DNA from: Phyllobacterium brassicacearum
GTDB lineage: Bacteria; Pseudomonadota; Alphaproteobacteria; Rhizobiales; Rhizobiaceae
DNA length: 64,000 bases
Direction: 5' to 3'
Assembly (NCBI RefSeq): GCF_003010955.1
Contig: NZ_PGGO01000087.1
Location: 1-64,000, forward strand
The notes below the pieces were generated by a model. It ran no database searches. It saw only the letters and a program-made list of their open reading frames with translations, and was not told the origin of the DNA. Made by a program: the position numbers and the translations under genes. Positions within the stretch are counted from its first letter, which is position 1, and every line of letters begins with the position of its first letter. Positions 9,021-16,853 of the stretch are shown piece by piece.

Positions 9021-9614
9021 TCAGAACCCGTCTGACACAATGCGCCCGGTCTCCTCTTCCCAATGTTTGCGGCAGAGAGAAACATAGACGGATTTTTCGA
9101 TCGCGACCTGATCGCCTTCGATCAATGCCTTGCCCTGGGGATCGCGCCTCACAACCATGGTCGCCTTAGCGCCGCAATGGCAGATCGTCCGGATTTCACG
9201 CAGCGTATCGGCGATGGCCAGGAGTTCTGAAGAGCCAGGAAAAAGCTTGCCCTGAAAATCCGTCCGGAGTCCGAAGCACATGACCGGAATATTGAGGCGA
9301 TCAGCAACACGCGCCAGCTCCCAGACCTGGTCTTTTGTCAGGAACTGGGCTTCGTCGATAAACACACAACTCAGCCGGCTTTCATTATTGGCCTCAGCGA
9401 TACGCTCAAACAGATTGTCGTTTTCGCGATAGAGCTCTGCTTCGGCGCTGACTCCAAGGCGGGAGGTGATTCGTCCGATTCCGTTCTCGGCATAATGCGC
9501 GGCCGTGAACAGCATCGTTCGCATGCCGCGTTCCTGATAATTGTAGGAAGCCTGCAGCAGCAGCGTGGACTTTCCGGCATTCATTGCCGAGTAACTGAAA
9601 TAAAGTTTTGCCAT
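9021..9614 (-). CDS. tdk: Thymidine kinase, class II
   Basis: Phosphorylates thymidine to dTMP in the nucleotide salvage pathway. The 197-residue product has the P-loop SYSAMNAGKST near the N-terminus, the Walker B-like CVFIDEAQFL, the lasso region and zinc-binding cysteines (CHCGAK and a later CRKHW). The open frame continues upstream to 9947, but ATG at 9614 (MAKLYF) gives the family's normal length and places the P-loop at residues 7-17; the longer start would run into the choX leader. It is divergent from choX. Confidence 0.93.
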   Translation of the reverse strand: MAKLYFSYSAMNAGKSTLLLQASYNYQERGMRTMLFTAAHYAENGIGRITSRLGVSAEAELYRENDNLFERIAEANNESRLSCVFIDEAQFLTKDQVWELARVADRLNIPVMCFGLRTDFQGKLFPGSSELLAIADTLREIRTICHCGAKATMVVRRDPQGKALIEGDQVAIEKSVYVSLCRKHWEEETGRIVSDGF

Positions 9615-9804
9615 AGCGTGCTTTAACCTGACTTGGATCGTCGCTTGAAGCCTCACACACTCCCTACCCGCAACTTTTGTCGGAATATCAACAACTGTCG
9701 CTATTTGACTGGATTTATGCGCGCCTATGCTTGAATGGCCGCCGATTTGGTGCTTGGTTCTTGCAAGTATCAACCGGGAGAAACCCGGAGAGGGAGAACT
9801 ACCG

Positions 9805-10746
9805 ATGAAAGTGTTATCCAAACTCACCATTTCTCTGGCTTTGGCGCTGTCTGCGAGTACCGCTTTTGCAGCGGAGCCGGAATCCTGCAAGACAGTTCGA
9901 TTCGCCGATGTGGGGTGGACCGACATCACAGCGACCACCGCAGCCACGAGCGAAGTTCTGAAAGGTCTTGGTTATTCGACCGACACGAAGGTGCTTTCAG
10001 TTCCTGTGACCTATGCCTCACTTGGCAAGAAAGACATAGATGTGTTTCTCGGCAACTGGATGCCGACCATGTCCGCTGATATCAAGCCATACCTTGAAAA
10101 CAAGACCGTCGACGACCTTGGCCCCAACCTGACCGGTGCGAAATACACCCTCGCAGTGCCACAATATCTCTATGACAAGGGTCTGAAGGATTTCAAGGAT
10201 ATCGCCAAGTTCAAGGATGATCTCGGTGGCAAGATCTATGGTATCGAGCCAGGCAATGACGGCAACCGTTTGATTCTCGACATGATCTCCAAAGACCAGT
10301 TCGGCCTCAAGGGCTTCGAGCTCGCTGAATCGTCCGAGCAGGGCATGCTGGCGCAGGTTGCCAAGGAAACGAAGAGCGAAAAGCCGATCGTCTTCCTCGG
10401 CTGGGAGCCGCATCCGATGAACGCCAACTTCAAGCTCGCCTATCTTTCCGGCGGCGATGATGTGTTCGGGCCGGATTTCGGCGGCGCCATCATCCACACC
10501 AACGTTCGCGCCGGCTATACGGTCGAGTGCCCGAATGTTGGTAAGTTGCTGACCAATCTCAAATTCAACCTGCAAATGGAAAATGAGATCATGGGCAAGA
10601 TTCTGGATGAAGGCCAGGATGGCGCGAAGGCGGCAACGGAATGGCTTAAGGCCAACCCGGCCATCCTCGATACCTGGCTTGCCGGTGTGACTACTTTTGA
10701 CGGCAAGGAAGGCTTGTCCGCAGTCAAGTCGTCGCTGGGACTTTAA
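9805..10746 (+). CDS. choX: Choline-binding periplasmic protein ChoX
   Basis: Substrate-binding protein of a high-affinity choline ABC importer. The 313-residue product starts at ATG 9805 after the purine-rich Shine-Dalgarno GGAGAGGGAG; a signal peptide ends at AFA-AEPE around residue 23. Tryptophans in GWTD, GNWMP and GWEPHP match positions that form the aromatic cage for the quaternary ammonium in rhizobial ChoX. It heads choXWV. Choline is a precursor of glycine betaine and phosphatidylcholine, and uptake is typically choline-induced; no operator was identified here. Confidence 0.93.
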   Translation: MKVLSKLTISLALALSASTAFAAEPESCKTVRFADVGWTDITATTAATSEVLKGLGYSTDTKVLSVPVTYASLGKKDIDVFLGNWMPTMSADIKPYLENKTVDDLGPNLTGAKYTLAVPQYLYDKGLKDFKDIAKFKDDLGGKIYGIEPGNDGNRLILDMISKDQFGLKGFELAESSEQGMLAQVAKETKSEKPIVFLGWEPHPMNANFKLAYLSGGDDVFGPDFGGAIIHTNVRAGYTVECPNVGKLLTNLKFNLQMENEIMGKILDEGQDGAKAATEWLKANPAILDTWLAGVTTFDGKEGLSAVKSSLGL

Positions 10747-10795
10747 CAGCGCGATCCTGACAAGGGATCGGTTATAGGAACAAAGAGAACACCAA

Positions 10796-10819
10796 CTGTC
10801 CGGCTCTCTTGCCGGACAG
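10796..10819 (+). terminator. Hairpin between choX and choW (attenuator or 3' stabiliser)
   Basis: Arms CTGTCCGG and CCGGACAG with an 8-nt loop, followed by GTCTTTCCATT. It sits in the 113-bp choX-choW gap. Such hairpins commonly keep binding-protein mRNA more abundant than permease mRNA. The U-tract is poor, so partial termination or RNA stability is more likely than full termination. Confidence 0.55.
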
Positions 10820-10859
10820 GTCTTTCCATTATTATCATGTGACAGAGGGATAGTTCCGC

Positions 10860-11702
10860 TTGGACTGGTTAACGCAAGACAAGATTCCGGTTGGCAGGAC
10901 GGCGAAGGCAATCGTCGATTGGCTCACGAACAATTTCGCGTGGTTCTTCGATGGCCTGGCGACAATCATGCAGGGTTTCATCGACGGACTCATGTTCCTC
11001 CTGAAATACCCACATCCATTGATCATGATCGCAGTTTTTGCCGCGATTGCTTATGCCCTCCGGCGTTCGATCGGCGTTGCTGTGCTCACCGTCCTCGGCT
11101 TCCTGTTCATTCTCAATCAGGGATACTGGCAGGAGACGATGGAGACGCTGACTCTGGTGCTTTCCTCCTGCATCCTGTGCATGGGCATCGGTGTTCCCAT
11201 CGGCATCATCGCGGCACACCGCCCCAAGTTCTACGCGGCCATCCGGCCGGTTCTCGACCTGATGCAGACATTGCCAACGTTCGTTTATCTGATCCCCGCT
11301 ATTGTCTTCTTCGGCATCGGCATGGTTCCCGGTCTGCTCGCGACAGCTATTTTCGTACTGCCCGCCCCCATACGTTTAACCCATCTCGGCGTTTCGTCGA
11401 CTCCACTCCATCTGGTCGAGGCTGGGGAAGCCTTTGGCGCATCGTCACGGCAGCTCCTGTGGAAAATTGAACTGCCTTACGCAATGCCACAAATTCTGGC
11501 GGGTCTGACACAGACAATCATGCTGTCGCTCTCAATGGTCGTCATTGCCGCATTGGTCGGCGCTGATGGACTTGGGGTTCCCGTTGTTCGTGCGCTTAAT
11601 TCCGTCAATACCGCATTGGGTTTCGAAGCAGGACTTGTCATCGTGGTCGTCGCCATCGTGCTTGACCGTATTTTCCGTCCCGGCAAGGAGGCAGGCGAAT
11701 GA
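10860..11702 (+). CDS. choW: Choline ABC transporter permease ChoW
   Basis: Inner-membrane permease of the choline importer, 280 residues, with about six hydrophobic helices and the ProW-type permease domain; the cytoplasmic EAA-like loop VEAGEAFGASSRQLLWKIEL contacts the ATPase. The start is TTG at 10860 (MDWLTQDKIPVG), preceded by AGAGGGA; the resulting N-terminus resembles rhizobial ChoW proteins. Its last codons overlap choV (ATGA), so the two are translationally coupled. Confidence 0.92.
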   Translation: MDWLTQDKIPVGRTAKAIVDWLTNNFAWFFDGLATIMQGFIDGLMFLLKYPHPLIMIAVFAAIAYALRRSIGVAVLTVLGFLFILNQGYWQETMETLTLVLSSCILCMGIGVPIGIIAAHRPKFYAAIRPVLDLMQTLPTFVYLIPAIVFFGIGMVPGLLATAIFVLPAPIRLTHLGVSSTPLHLVEAGEAFGASSRQLLWKIELPYAMPQILAGLTQTIMLSLSMVVIAALVGADGLGVPVVRALNSVNTALGFEAGLVIVVVAIVLDRIFRPGKEAGE

Positions 11703-12742
11703 CCGCGATCACTCTTGAGAACGTCTGCATCATTTTTGGGAAGAAGACAGACGATTCGCTGGCGCTTGCCGATCAGGGAAAGAGCCGCTCCGATATTCAG
11801 GCGGAAACCGGACATGTGCTCGGCGTACACAATTGCTCGATCACTATTGCCGAGGGCGAAATCGTCGTTCTGATGGGCCTGTCCGGCTCCGGCAAATCAA
11901 CGCTGTTGCGCGCCATCAATCGGCTCAACCCGATCTCGCGTGGTAAAGTCGTCGTTCACAATGGCGGGCGTTCGATCGACGTCGGCAAGGCCGACAAAAA
12001 CACCTTGCGCGATCTGCGAAAGCACCTTGTATCGATGGTGTTCCAGCAGTTTGGTTTGCTGCCCTGGCGCACGGTGGAAGAAAACGTCGGCTTCGGCCTT
12101 GAACTCTCTGGTGTTCCCAAGGAGGAACGCGCAAACGCGGTGCAGCAGCAGCTGGAACTGGTCAATCTGAAAGACTGGGCCAAGCGCAAGGTCGGTGAGC
12201 TTTCAGGCGGCATGCAGCAGCGGGTTGGCCTGGCTCGCGCCTTCGCCACCGGTGCGCCGATTCTCTTGATGGATGAACCGTTTTCCGCGCTGGACCCGCT
12301 GATCCGCACGAGACTTCAAGACGAACTGCTCAGTCTGCAGGAGCGCTTGAAGAAGACCATCGTCTTCGTCAGTCACGATCTTGATGAGGCGATGAAAATC
12401 GGCAACCGCATTGCCATCATGGAAGGTGGCAGAATCATTCAATGCGGCACAGCCCAGGAAATCCTGCTCAGCCCCGCCAATGATTATGTAGCGGATTTTG
12501 TCGCCAACATGAACCCGCTTGGCGTTCTGACGGCAGCCGACATCATGGTGCCGCTCGATAGATCGCGCTCTGCCGACCGGCCCTTTGCCGCCACGGCGCG
12601 CCCGGAAACGCCGGTTCGCGAGATCATGCAGGCCGTGGCGAAGAACAACGGCGATGTCGGCGTTGTCGACAAGGGCACTATCCTCGGCATGATTTCCGCC
12701 GACGACATCGTGCGTGGCTTGCTAAAGCATCAGCGACACTAG
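11699..12742 (+). CDS. choV: Choline ABC transporter ATP-binding protein ChoV, with C-terminal CBS segment
   Basis: ATPase that powers ChoW. The 347-residue product has Walker A GLSGSGKST, Q-loop VFQQFGLLPWRT, signature LSGGMQQR, Walker B LLMDEPFSALD and the switch His in VSHDLDEA. After the ATPase core a short tail (about residues 290-347, ending VDKGTILGMISADDIVRGL) looks like one CBS-type module, as in the ProV/OpuA group where such modules sense ionic strength. Overlaps choW by ATGA. Ends 6 bp from a convergent small gene. Confidence 0.92.
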   Translation: MTAITLENVCIIFGKKTDDSLALADQGKSRSDIQAETGHVLGVHNCSITIAEGEIVVLMGLSGSGKSTLLRAINRLNPISRGKVVVHNGGRSIDVGKADKNTLRDLRKHLVSMVFQQFGLLPWRTVEENVGFGLELSGVPKEERANAVQQQLELVNLKDWAKRKVGELSGGMQQRVGLARAFATGAPILLMDEPFSALDPLIRTRLQDELLSLQERLKKTIVFVSHDLDEAMKIGNRIAIMEGGRIIQCGTAQEILLSPANDYVADFVANMNPLGVLTAADIMVPLDRSRSADRPFAATARPETPVREIMQAVAKNNGDVGVVDKGTILGMISADDIVRGLLKHQRH

Positions 12743-12748
12743 CTTTTG

Positions 12749-13012
12749 CTACTCTTCCTCTTCGGCATCCTCGTTGCCAGCCTTCGCGGCTGGCTGCCAG
12801 GAATGGGGCGAAACCTTCTTCTGGGTATTCGCATCCGTGAAAATCCACCAGCCGGCGTCAGTCTCATCCCACTGGCCGCCGGTTGCTCTCAGGCGGTCGA
12901 GAGAACGATACTGACCAATTGACTCGTTCTCCTGCCCATCCTCGTCGGTCCAGAAAACCTGGACCTTGCTGCCGTCCTTCGGCGCTGTAGAAATCGGCTG
13001 CTTTTCACTCAC
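12749..13012 (-). CDS. Small conserved-looking hypothetical protein
   Basis: About 87 residues, cytoplasmic, rich in Trp and acidic residues, ending in an acidic tail EDAEEEE. The start is taken as GTG at 13012 because GGAGG lies seven bases before it; a TTG at 13027 overlaps that site. The motif DETDAGWWIFTDANTQ might be a small folded unit. It is convergent with choV and its upstream region is a RIME-like repeat. Function unknown. Confidence 0.6.
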   Translation of the reverse strand: MSEKQPISTAPKDGSKVQVFWTDEDGQENESIGQYRSLDRLRATGGQWDETDAGWWIFTDANTQKKVSPHSWQPAAKAGNEDAEEEE

Positions 13013-13028
13013 TGGCAATCCTCCCAAA

Positions 13029-13126
13029 GCAATTCCAGCAAAAGTGGGAACCGGTTTTGCGTCCGGAATTGCGTAAAAACAAATGTTAGAGCATTTCCGT
13101 GACTCCGTTCAAAACGGAATGCTCTA
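13029..13126. repeat. RIME-like rhizobial palindromic repeat
   Basis: Two hairpins in about 100 bp. The first pairs GCAATTCC (13029-13036) with GGAATTGC (13065-13072), with an inner GCAAAA/TTTTGC pairing around GTGGGAACCG. The second, at 13087-13126, pairs TAGAGCAT with ATGCTCTA plus an inner TCCGT/ACGGA. The wording GTGGGAACCGGTTTT and GCGTAAAAACAAA is typical of intergenic mosaic repeats in rhizobia and Brucella relatives. The right end supplies the TAG stop codon of the dppF-like gene. Confidence 0.8.
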
Positions 13127-13957
13127 GGCGGCCGCCTTTTTCCTGGCAATGCGAGCTCTAATGCTCTCGACATCCGATTTCGGTGTCGCGGCGAACAGTG
13201 TCTTTGTGTAGCTGTGCTGAGGATTGGAGAATACCTCATCGCGAGTGCCATATTCGACCACTTCACCGTAATACATCACCATCACTTCGTCGGCGATGTA
13301 GCGTACTACCGACAGGTCATGGCTGATGAAGACATAGGTCAGGTTGAACTCATCCTGAAGATCCGCCAGCAGATTGAGGACTTGCGCCTGAACTGACAGA
13401 TCCAGCGCCGAAACCGGCTCGTCCAGCACCAGCAGACTCGGGCTCAACATCAATGCCCGCGCAATGGCGATACGCTGGCGCTGGCCGCCCGAAAACATGT
13501 GCGGATACCGGTTGTAGTGTTCCGGACCGAGCCCGACTTTCACCAGCATCTGCATGGCGAGCTCGCGGCGCTCGGCCGCAGTCTTGTTGGTGTTGAGCAA
13601 TAACGGTTCACCGAGCACTTCGCCGATCTTCTGACGTGGATTGAGCGAACCATAGGGATTCTGGAAGATAATCTGCACCTTTCGGCGCATCTCAGGCGTA
13701 ATGCGGTCCTTGGCGATGTTGATCGGCTTTCCGTCGATCAATAATTCACCGGACGTCTGCGGGTCTATGAGCGTCAGGATGCGCCCAAGCGTCGACTTAC
13801 CGCAACCGCTCTCGCCAACGATGGCGAGCGTCTTGCCTTTCTCCACTGTGAAGCTGACACCTTTGACGGCGCTCACGGTCTTCGCCTTGCTGAACAAGGT
13901 ACCGCCGACATGATAGTCCCGAACGATGTTGCGCCCTTCAAGCACGATCTCTGTCAT
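13124..13957 (-). CDS. dppF: Peptide ABC transporter ATP-binding protein, DppF-like
   Basis: Second ATPase of a dipeptide/oligopeptide importer, 277 residues. Walker A GESGCGKST, Q-loop QNPYGSLNPRQ (the SLNP box of this subfamily), signature FSGGQRQR, Walker B LLVLDEPVSALD and switch ISHDLSVV are all present, so it should be active. Its ATG overlaps the dppD stop (ATGA). It is somewhat shorter than many DppF proteins (around 320-340) and lacks a long C-terminal oligopeptide tail; the stop codon is provided by the adjacent repeat element, so a trimmed C-terminus is possible. Confidence 0.9.
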   Translation of the reverse strand: MTEIVLEGRNIVRDYHVGGTLFSKAKTVSAVKGVSFTVEKGKTLAIVGESGCGKSTLGRILTLIDPQTSGELLIDGKPINIAKDRITPEMRRKVQIIFQNPYGSLNPRQKIGEVLGEPLLLNTNKTAAERRELAMQMLVKVGLGPEHYNRYPHMFSGGQRQRIAIARALMLSPSLLVLDEPVSALDLSVQAQVLNLLADLQDEFNLTYVFISHDLSVVRYIADEVMVMYYGEVVEYGTRDEVFSNPQHSYTKTLFAATPKSDVESIRARIARKKAAA

Positions 13958-14808
13958 GATGGGGCTCCTGAAATTGCTGCTTCGTTCTTCATGAAATCCG
14001 CGACAGTCGACAAGCGATCACCTGTCGCATTCTCTGGCAGAGCGGACAGAAGAGCACGCGTGTAGGCGCTCTTGGGCGACTCGAAGAGCGCGAGAACGTC
14101 TGCTTCCTCCATCTTGCGGCCCTTGTATTGGACGATAACGCGATCGGCCGTTTCGGCAACCACGCCCATGTCGTGGGTGATCATGATAAGGCCCATGCCG
14201 TATTTTGCCTGCAGGCTTACGAGAAGATCGAGAATCTGCTTCTGGATCGTCACATCCAGTGCAGTCGTCGGTTCATCCGCAATCAGCAGTTTCGGGTTGC
14301 AGGCAATCGCGATAGCGATCATCACGCGCTGGCACTGTCCGCCGGACATCTGGTGCGGGAACGAATTCAGGCGCTCTTCGGGAGTGGGAATACCCACTTG
14401 CTGCAACAGTTCAATTGCCCGCTTGCGGCGCGTTTTCGCATCCATCTTCATATGGAAGCGGAGGACCTCCTCCAGCTGAAATCCAACTGTGAAGCAGGGA
14501 TTAAGACTTGCCATCGGCTCCTGGAAGATCATGGCTACGTCGCGACCGATGATTTCCCTGCGGCGCCTGGTGGTCATTGTAAGCATGTTGTGGCCATCAA
14601 AGGTCATGCTGTCGGCAGTCACCACAGCTGATTTGGGCAACAGACCCATGACTGCCAGCATTGCCACCGACTTGCCCGAACCGGATTCTCCAACGATTGC
14701 CAGAACTTCCCGGGCGTCGACTGATAGATCGATTCCCTGCACGGCCATGAACTGGCCCGTGCTGGTATCGAAGCCAACCGAAAGATTTTTGATTTCAAGA
14801 AGCGCCAT
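13954..14808 (-). CDS. dppD: Peptide ABC transporter ATP-binding protein, DppD-like
   Basis: First ATPase of the importer, 284 residues, with Walker A GESGSGKSV, QEPMASLNPCF, signature MSGGQCQR, Walker B LLIADEPTTALD and ITHDMGVV. DppD proteins usually carry a C-terminal [4Fe-4S] Cys motif in a tail of about 330 residues; this one ends earlier at EAAISGAPS and shows no such motif. It starts four bases after dppC and overlaps dppF. Substrate is probably di- or oligopeptides. Confidence 0.9.
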   Translation of the reverse strand: MALLEIKNLSVGFDTSTGQFMAVQGIDLSVDAREVLAIVGESGSGKSVAMLAVMGLLPKSAVVTADSMTFDGHNMLTMTTRRRREIIGRDVAMIFQEPMASLNPCFTVGFQLEEVLRFHMKMDAKTRRKRAIELLQQVGIPTPEERLNSFPHQMSGGQCQRVMIAIAIACNPKLLIADEPTTALDVTIQKQILDLLVSLQAKYGMGLIMITHDMGVVAETADRVIVQYKGRKMEEADVLALFESPKSAYTRALLSALPENATGDRLSTVADFMKNEAAISGAPS

Positions 14809-14812
14809 AGGC

Positions 14813-15724
14813 TCAGCTCCTCTTCAGTTTCGGATCGAGGGCATCGCGCAGCCCGTCACCAATAAGATTGATCGCGAGAACCGTGATCAGAATTGCAAGA
14901 CCGGGGAAGGTCACAACCCACCAATGCCCGCTCGAAATGAACTCGCGCGCATCCGCAAGCATCGTGCCCCATTCCGGCGTCGGTGGCTGCGCACCATAGC
15001 CAAGGAATCCGAGCGCCGCGGCGTCGAGTATGGCATTGGAGAAAGACAAGGTGGCTTGAACGATCAGCGGTGCCATGCAGTTTGGCAGGATGGTCTTGAA
15101 CATCAGCCGGAGTGGACCTGCGCCGGCCACCTTTGCTGCAACGACATAATCGCGGGTTTTTTCGGCCATGACAGCGGCGCGGGTGAGCCGCACAAAGTGC
15201 GGTTGGAACACCAGGGCGATAGCGATCATCGCGTTGACGAGGCCCGGTCCGAGCACGGCAACCAGCACCAGCGCAAGAAGCAGTGACGGAAAGGCAAGGA
15301 TGACATCCATCAGGCGCATGATCACTGTGTCGACCCAGCCACGGAAATATCCGGCGATGACACCCAGGAAGATACCGCCAACAAGCGCGATGGTTGTAAC
15401 GATGACACCTATGAACAGGGAATATCGGGCGCCGTAGATCAGGCGCGAGAGAATATCGCGGCCTACGGCATCGGTGCCGAGCAAGTAAGCCAACCTCCCT
15501 CCCTCCTGTCCGTATGGCGGCAGCAGAACAGCGTCGCGATACTGGGCAGCCGGCTCATGCGGCGCAATCAGTGGCGCAAGGATTGCGACGATGACCAGAA
15601 GGACAAAGAAGGCGAGGCCCATGACAGCCCCGCGATTCTCGGAAAAATAGTACCAGAATTCAGCAAGCCGGCGCCGGAGTGAGGAGTCGGTGGACATGCC
15701 AGGTTGAACGGTTGTTTCGGCCAT
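14813..15724 (-). CDS. dppC: Peptide ABC transporter permease, DppC-like
   Basis: Inner-membrane permease of 303 residues with an N-terminal OppC-type helix (about 30-55), five further helices and the LGTDAVGRDILSRLIYGAR segment characteristic of DppC/OppC. The coupling loop near RDYVVAAKVAGAGPLRLMFK contacts the ATPases. Separated from dppB by 11 bp and from dppD by 4 bp. Confidence 0.93.
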   Translation of the reverse strand: MAETTVQPGMSTDSSLRRRLAEFWYYFSENRGAVMGLAFFVLLVIVAILAPLIAPHEPAAQYRDAVLLPPYGQEGGRLAYLLGTDAVGRDILSRLIYGARYSLFIGVIVTTIALVGGIFLGVIAGYFRGWVDTVIMRLMDVILAFPSLLLALVLVAVLGPGLVNAMIAIALVFQPHFVRLTRAAVMAEKTRDYVVAAKVAGAGPLRLMFKTILPNCMAPLIVQATLSFSNAILDAAALGFLGYGAQPPTPEWGTMLADAREFISSGHWWVVTFPGLAILITVLAINLIGDGLRDALDPKLKRS

Positions 15725-15735
15725 GACCTATCCTC

Positions 15736-16740
15736 TCAATGACGAATGCGGGGGTTAATCAGGCCATAGAGCAGATCCACGGCAAGATTGACCAACATGA
15801 TGGTGGCGGCAATGATAAGCAAAGCACCCTGGATGACGGCGTAATCGCGCCGGCTGACAGAGTCGACAAGCCATTTGCCGATGCCCGGCCATGAGAAAAT
15901 GGTCTCTGTCAGAATTGCACCCGCAAGCATGACACCAACCTGCAGACCAATTGTGGTTACTACGGGGATCATCGCGTTTCTCAACGCGTGCACGCCGATA
16001 ACGCGAAGCGGTGACAAGCCCTTGGCTCTGGCCGTGCGAACATAGTCCTCAGATAGCACTTCGAGCATGGCCGAGCGGGTCTGGCGGGCAATGACCGCAA
16101 GCGGGATCGTACCGAGCACGATTGTCGGCAGGATCAGATGGCTGACCGCCGAACGGAAGGCCCCTGCTTGCCCGGACAGCAGCGAGTCAATCAGCATGAA
16201 GCCTGTGACCGGGGGAAAGAAAAACATCAGGGAGATACGCCCTGACACCGGAGTCCAATGCAGCGTATTCGACACTAGCATGATCAAGAGCAGGCCCCAC
16301 CAGAAGATCGGCATCGAAAAGCCTATCAGCGCTGTGCCCATGATCGCCTGGTCAAAGAAGGAACCGCGCTTGGTCGCCGCGAAAACACCGGCAGGTATGC
16401 CGAGCAAGACCGCAAAGGTGATTGCGCAGAGCGAAAGCTCGAGTGTTGCCGGGAAAAGCTGGAAGAACTGATCGAGCACCGGTTGCTTGGTAACGATCGA
16501 CGTCCCGAAATCTCCGCGCAACACGCCCCAGAGATAGTCGAGATATTGAATGACGATTGGTCTGTCGAAGCCAAGCGCATGCGAAATAGCCGCATGGCGC
16601 TCCGGCGACATCACTCGCTCGCCTGAAAGCAGCGCGACTGGGTCGCCCGGCAGCATGCGGATGAACGAAAAGGCGATGATCGAAACCCCGACAAAGGTCA
16701 GGAACATGACCGATACGCGCCCGATAAAAAATTTGAACAT
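15736..16740 (-). CDS. dppB: Peptide ABC transporter permease, DppB-like
   Basis: Partner permease of 334 residues with six predicted helices and the family marks MLPGDPV near the N-terminus, DYVRTARAKGLSP (coupling loop) and ETIFSWPGIGKW. It lies downstream of dppA after a 113-bp gap holding a hairpin terminator, so permease expression is probably set by readthrough from dppA. Confidence 0.93.
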   Translation of the reverse strand: MFKFFIGRVSVMFLTFVGVSIIAFSFIRMLPGDPVALLSGERVMSPERHAAISHALGFDRPIVIQYLDYLWGVLRGDFGTSIVTKQPVLDQFFQLFPATLELSLCAITFAVLLGIPAGVFAATKRGSFFDQAIMGTALIGFSMPIFWWGLLLIMLVSNTLHWTPVSGRISLMFFFPPVTGFMLIDSLLSGQAGAFRSAVSHLILPTIVLGTIPLAVIARQTRSAMLEVLSEDYVRTARAKGLSPLRVIGVHALRNAMIPVVTTIGLQVGVMLAGAILTETIFSWPGIGKWLVDSVSRRDYAVIQGALLIIAATIMLVNLAVDLLYGLINPRIRH

Positions 16741-16804
16741 ATCGTACCCTCTTGCCGCAATGCGGCTGTGCTTTCCGGCTCTTATTCCTATTTTCGCACG
16801 GAAG

Positions 16805-16835
16805 CAAAAAAGGCGCCCGCCAAGCGAGCGCCTTT
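16805..16835 (-). terminator. Intrinsic terminator/attenuator after dppA
   Basis: On the minus strand a 12-bp stem starting AAAGGCGCTCGC closes over a 3-nt loop with one G-U pair and is followed by a run of six T. It sits between dppA and dppB, so it should make binding-protein mRNA more abundant than the rest of the operon. Confidence 0.85.
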
Positions 16836-16853
16836 CACACCACTTATTGACTA

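Noticed and set aside
9615-9947. Upstream extension of the thymidine kinase reading frame
   Set aside because: It would place a start inside the choX leader and make the protein over 300 residues, while family members are near 195.
10018-10911. Minus-strand frame opposite choX
   Set aside because: choX is clearly coding and its strand is fixed by the choXWV operon.
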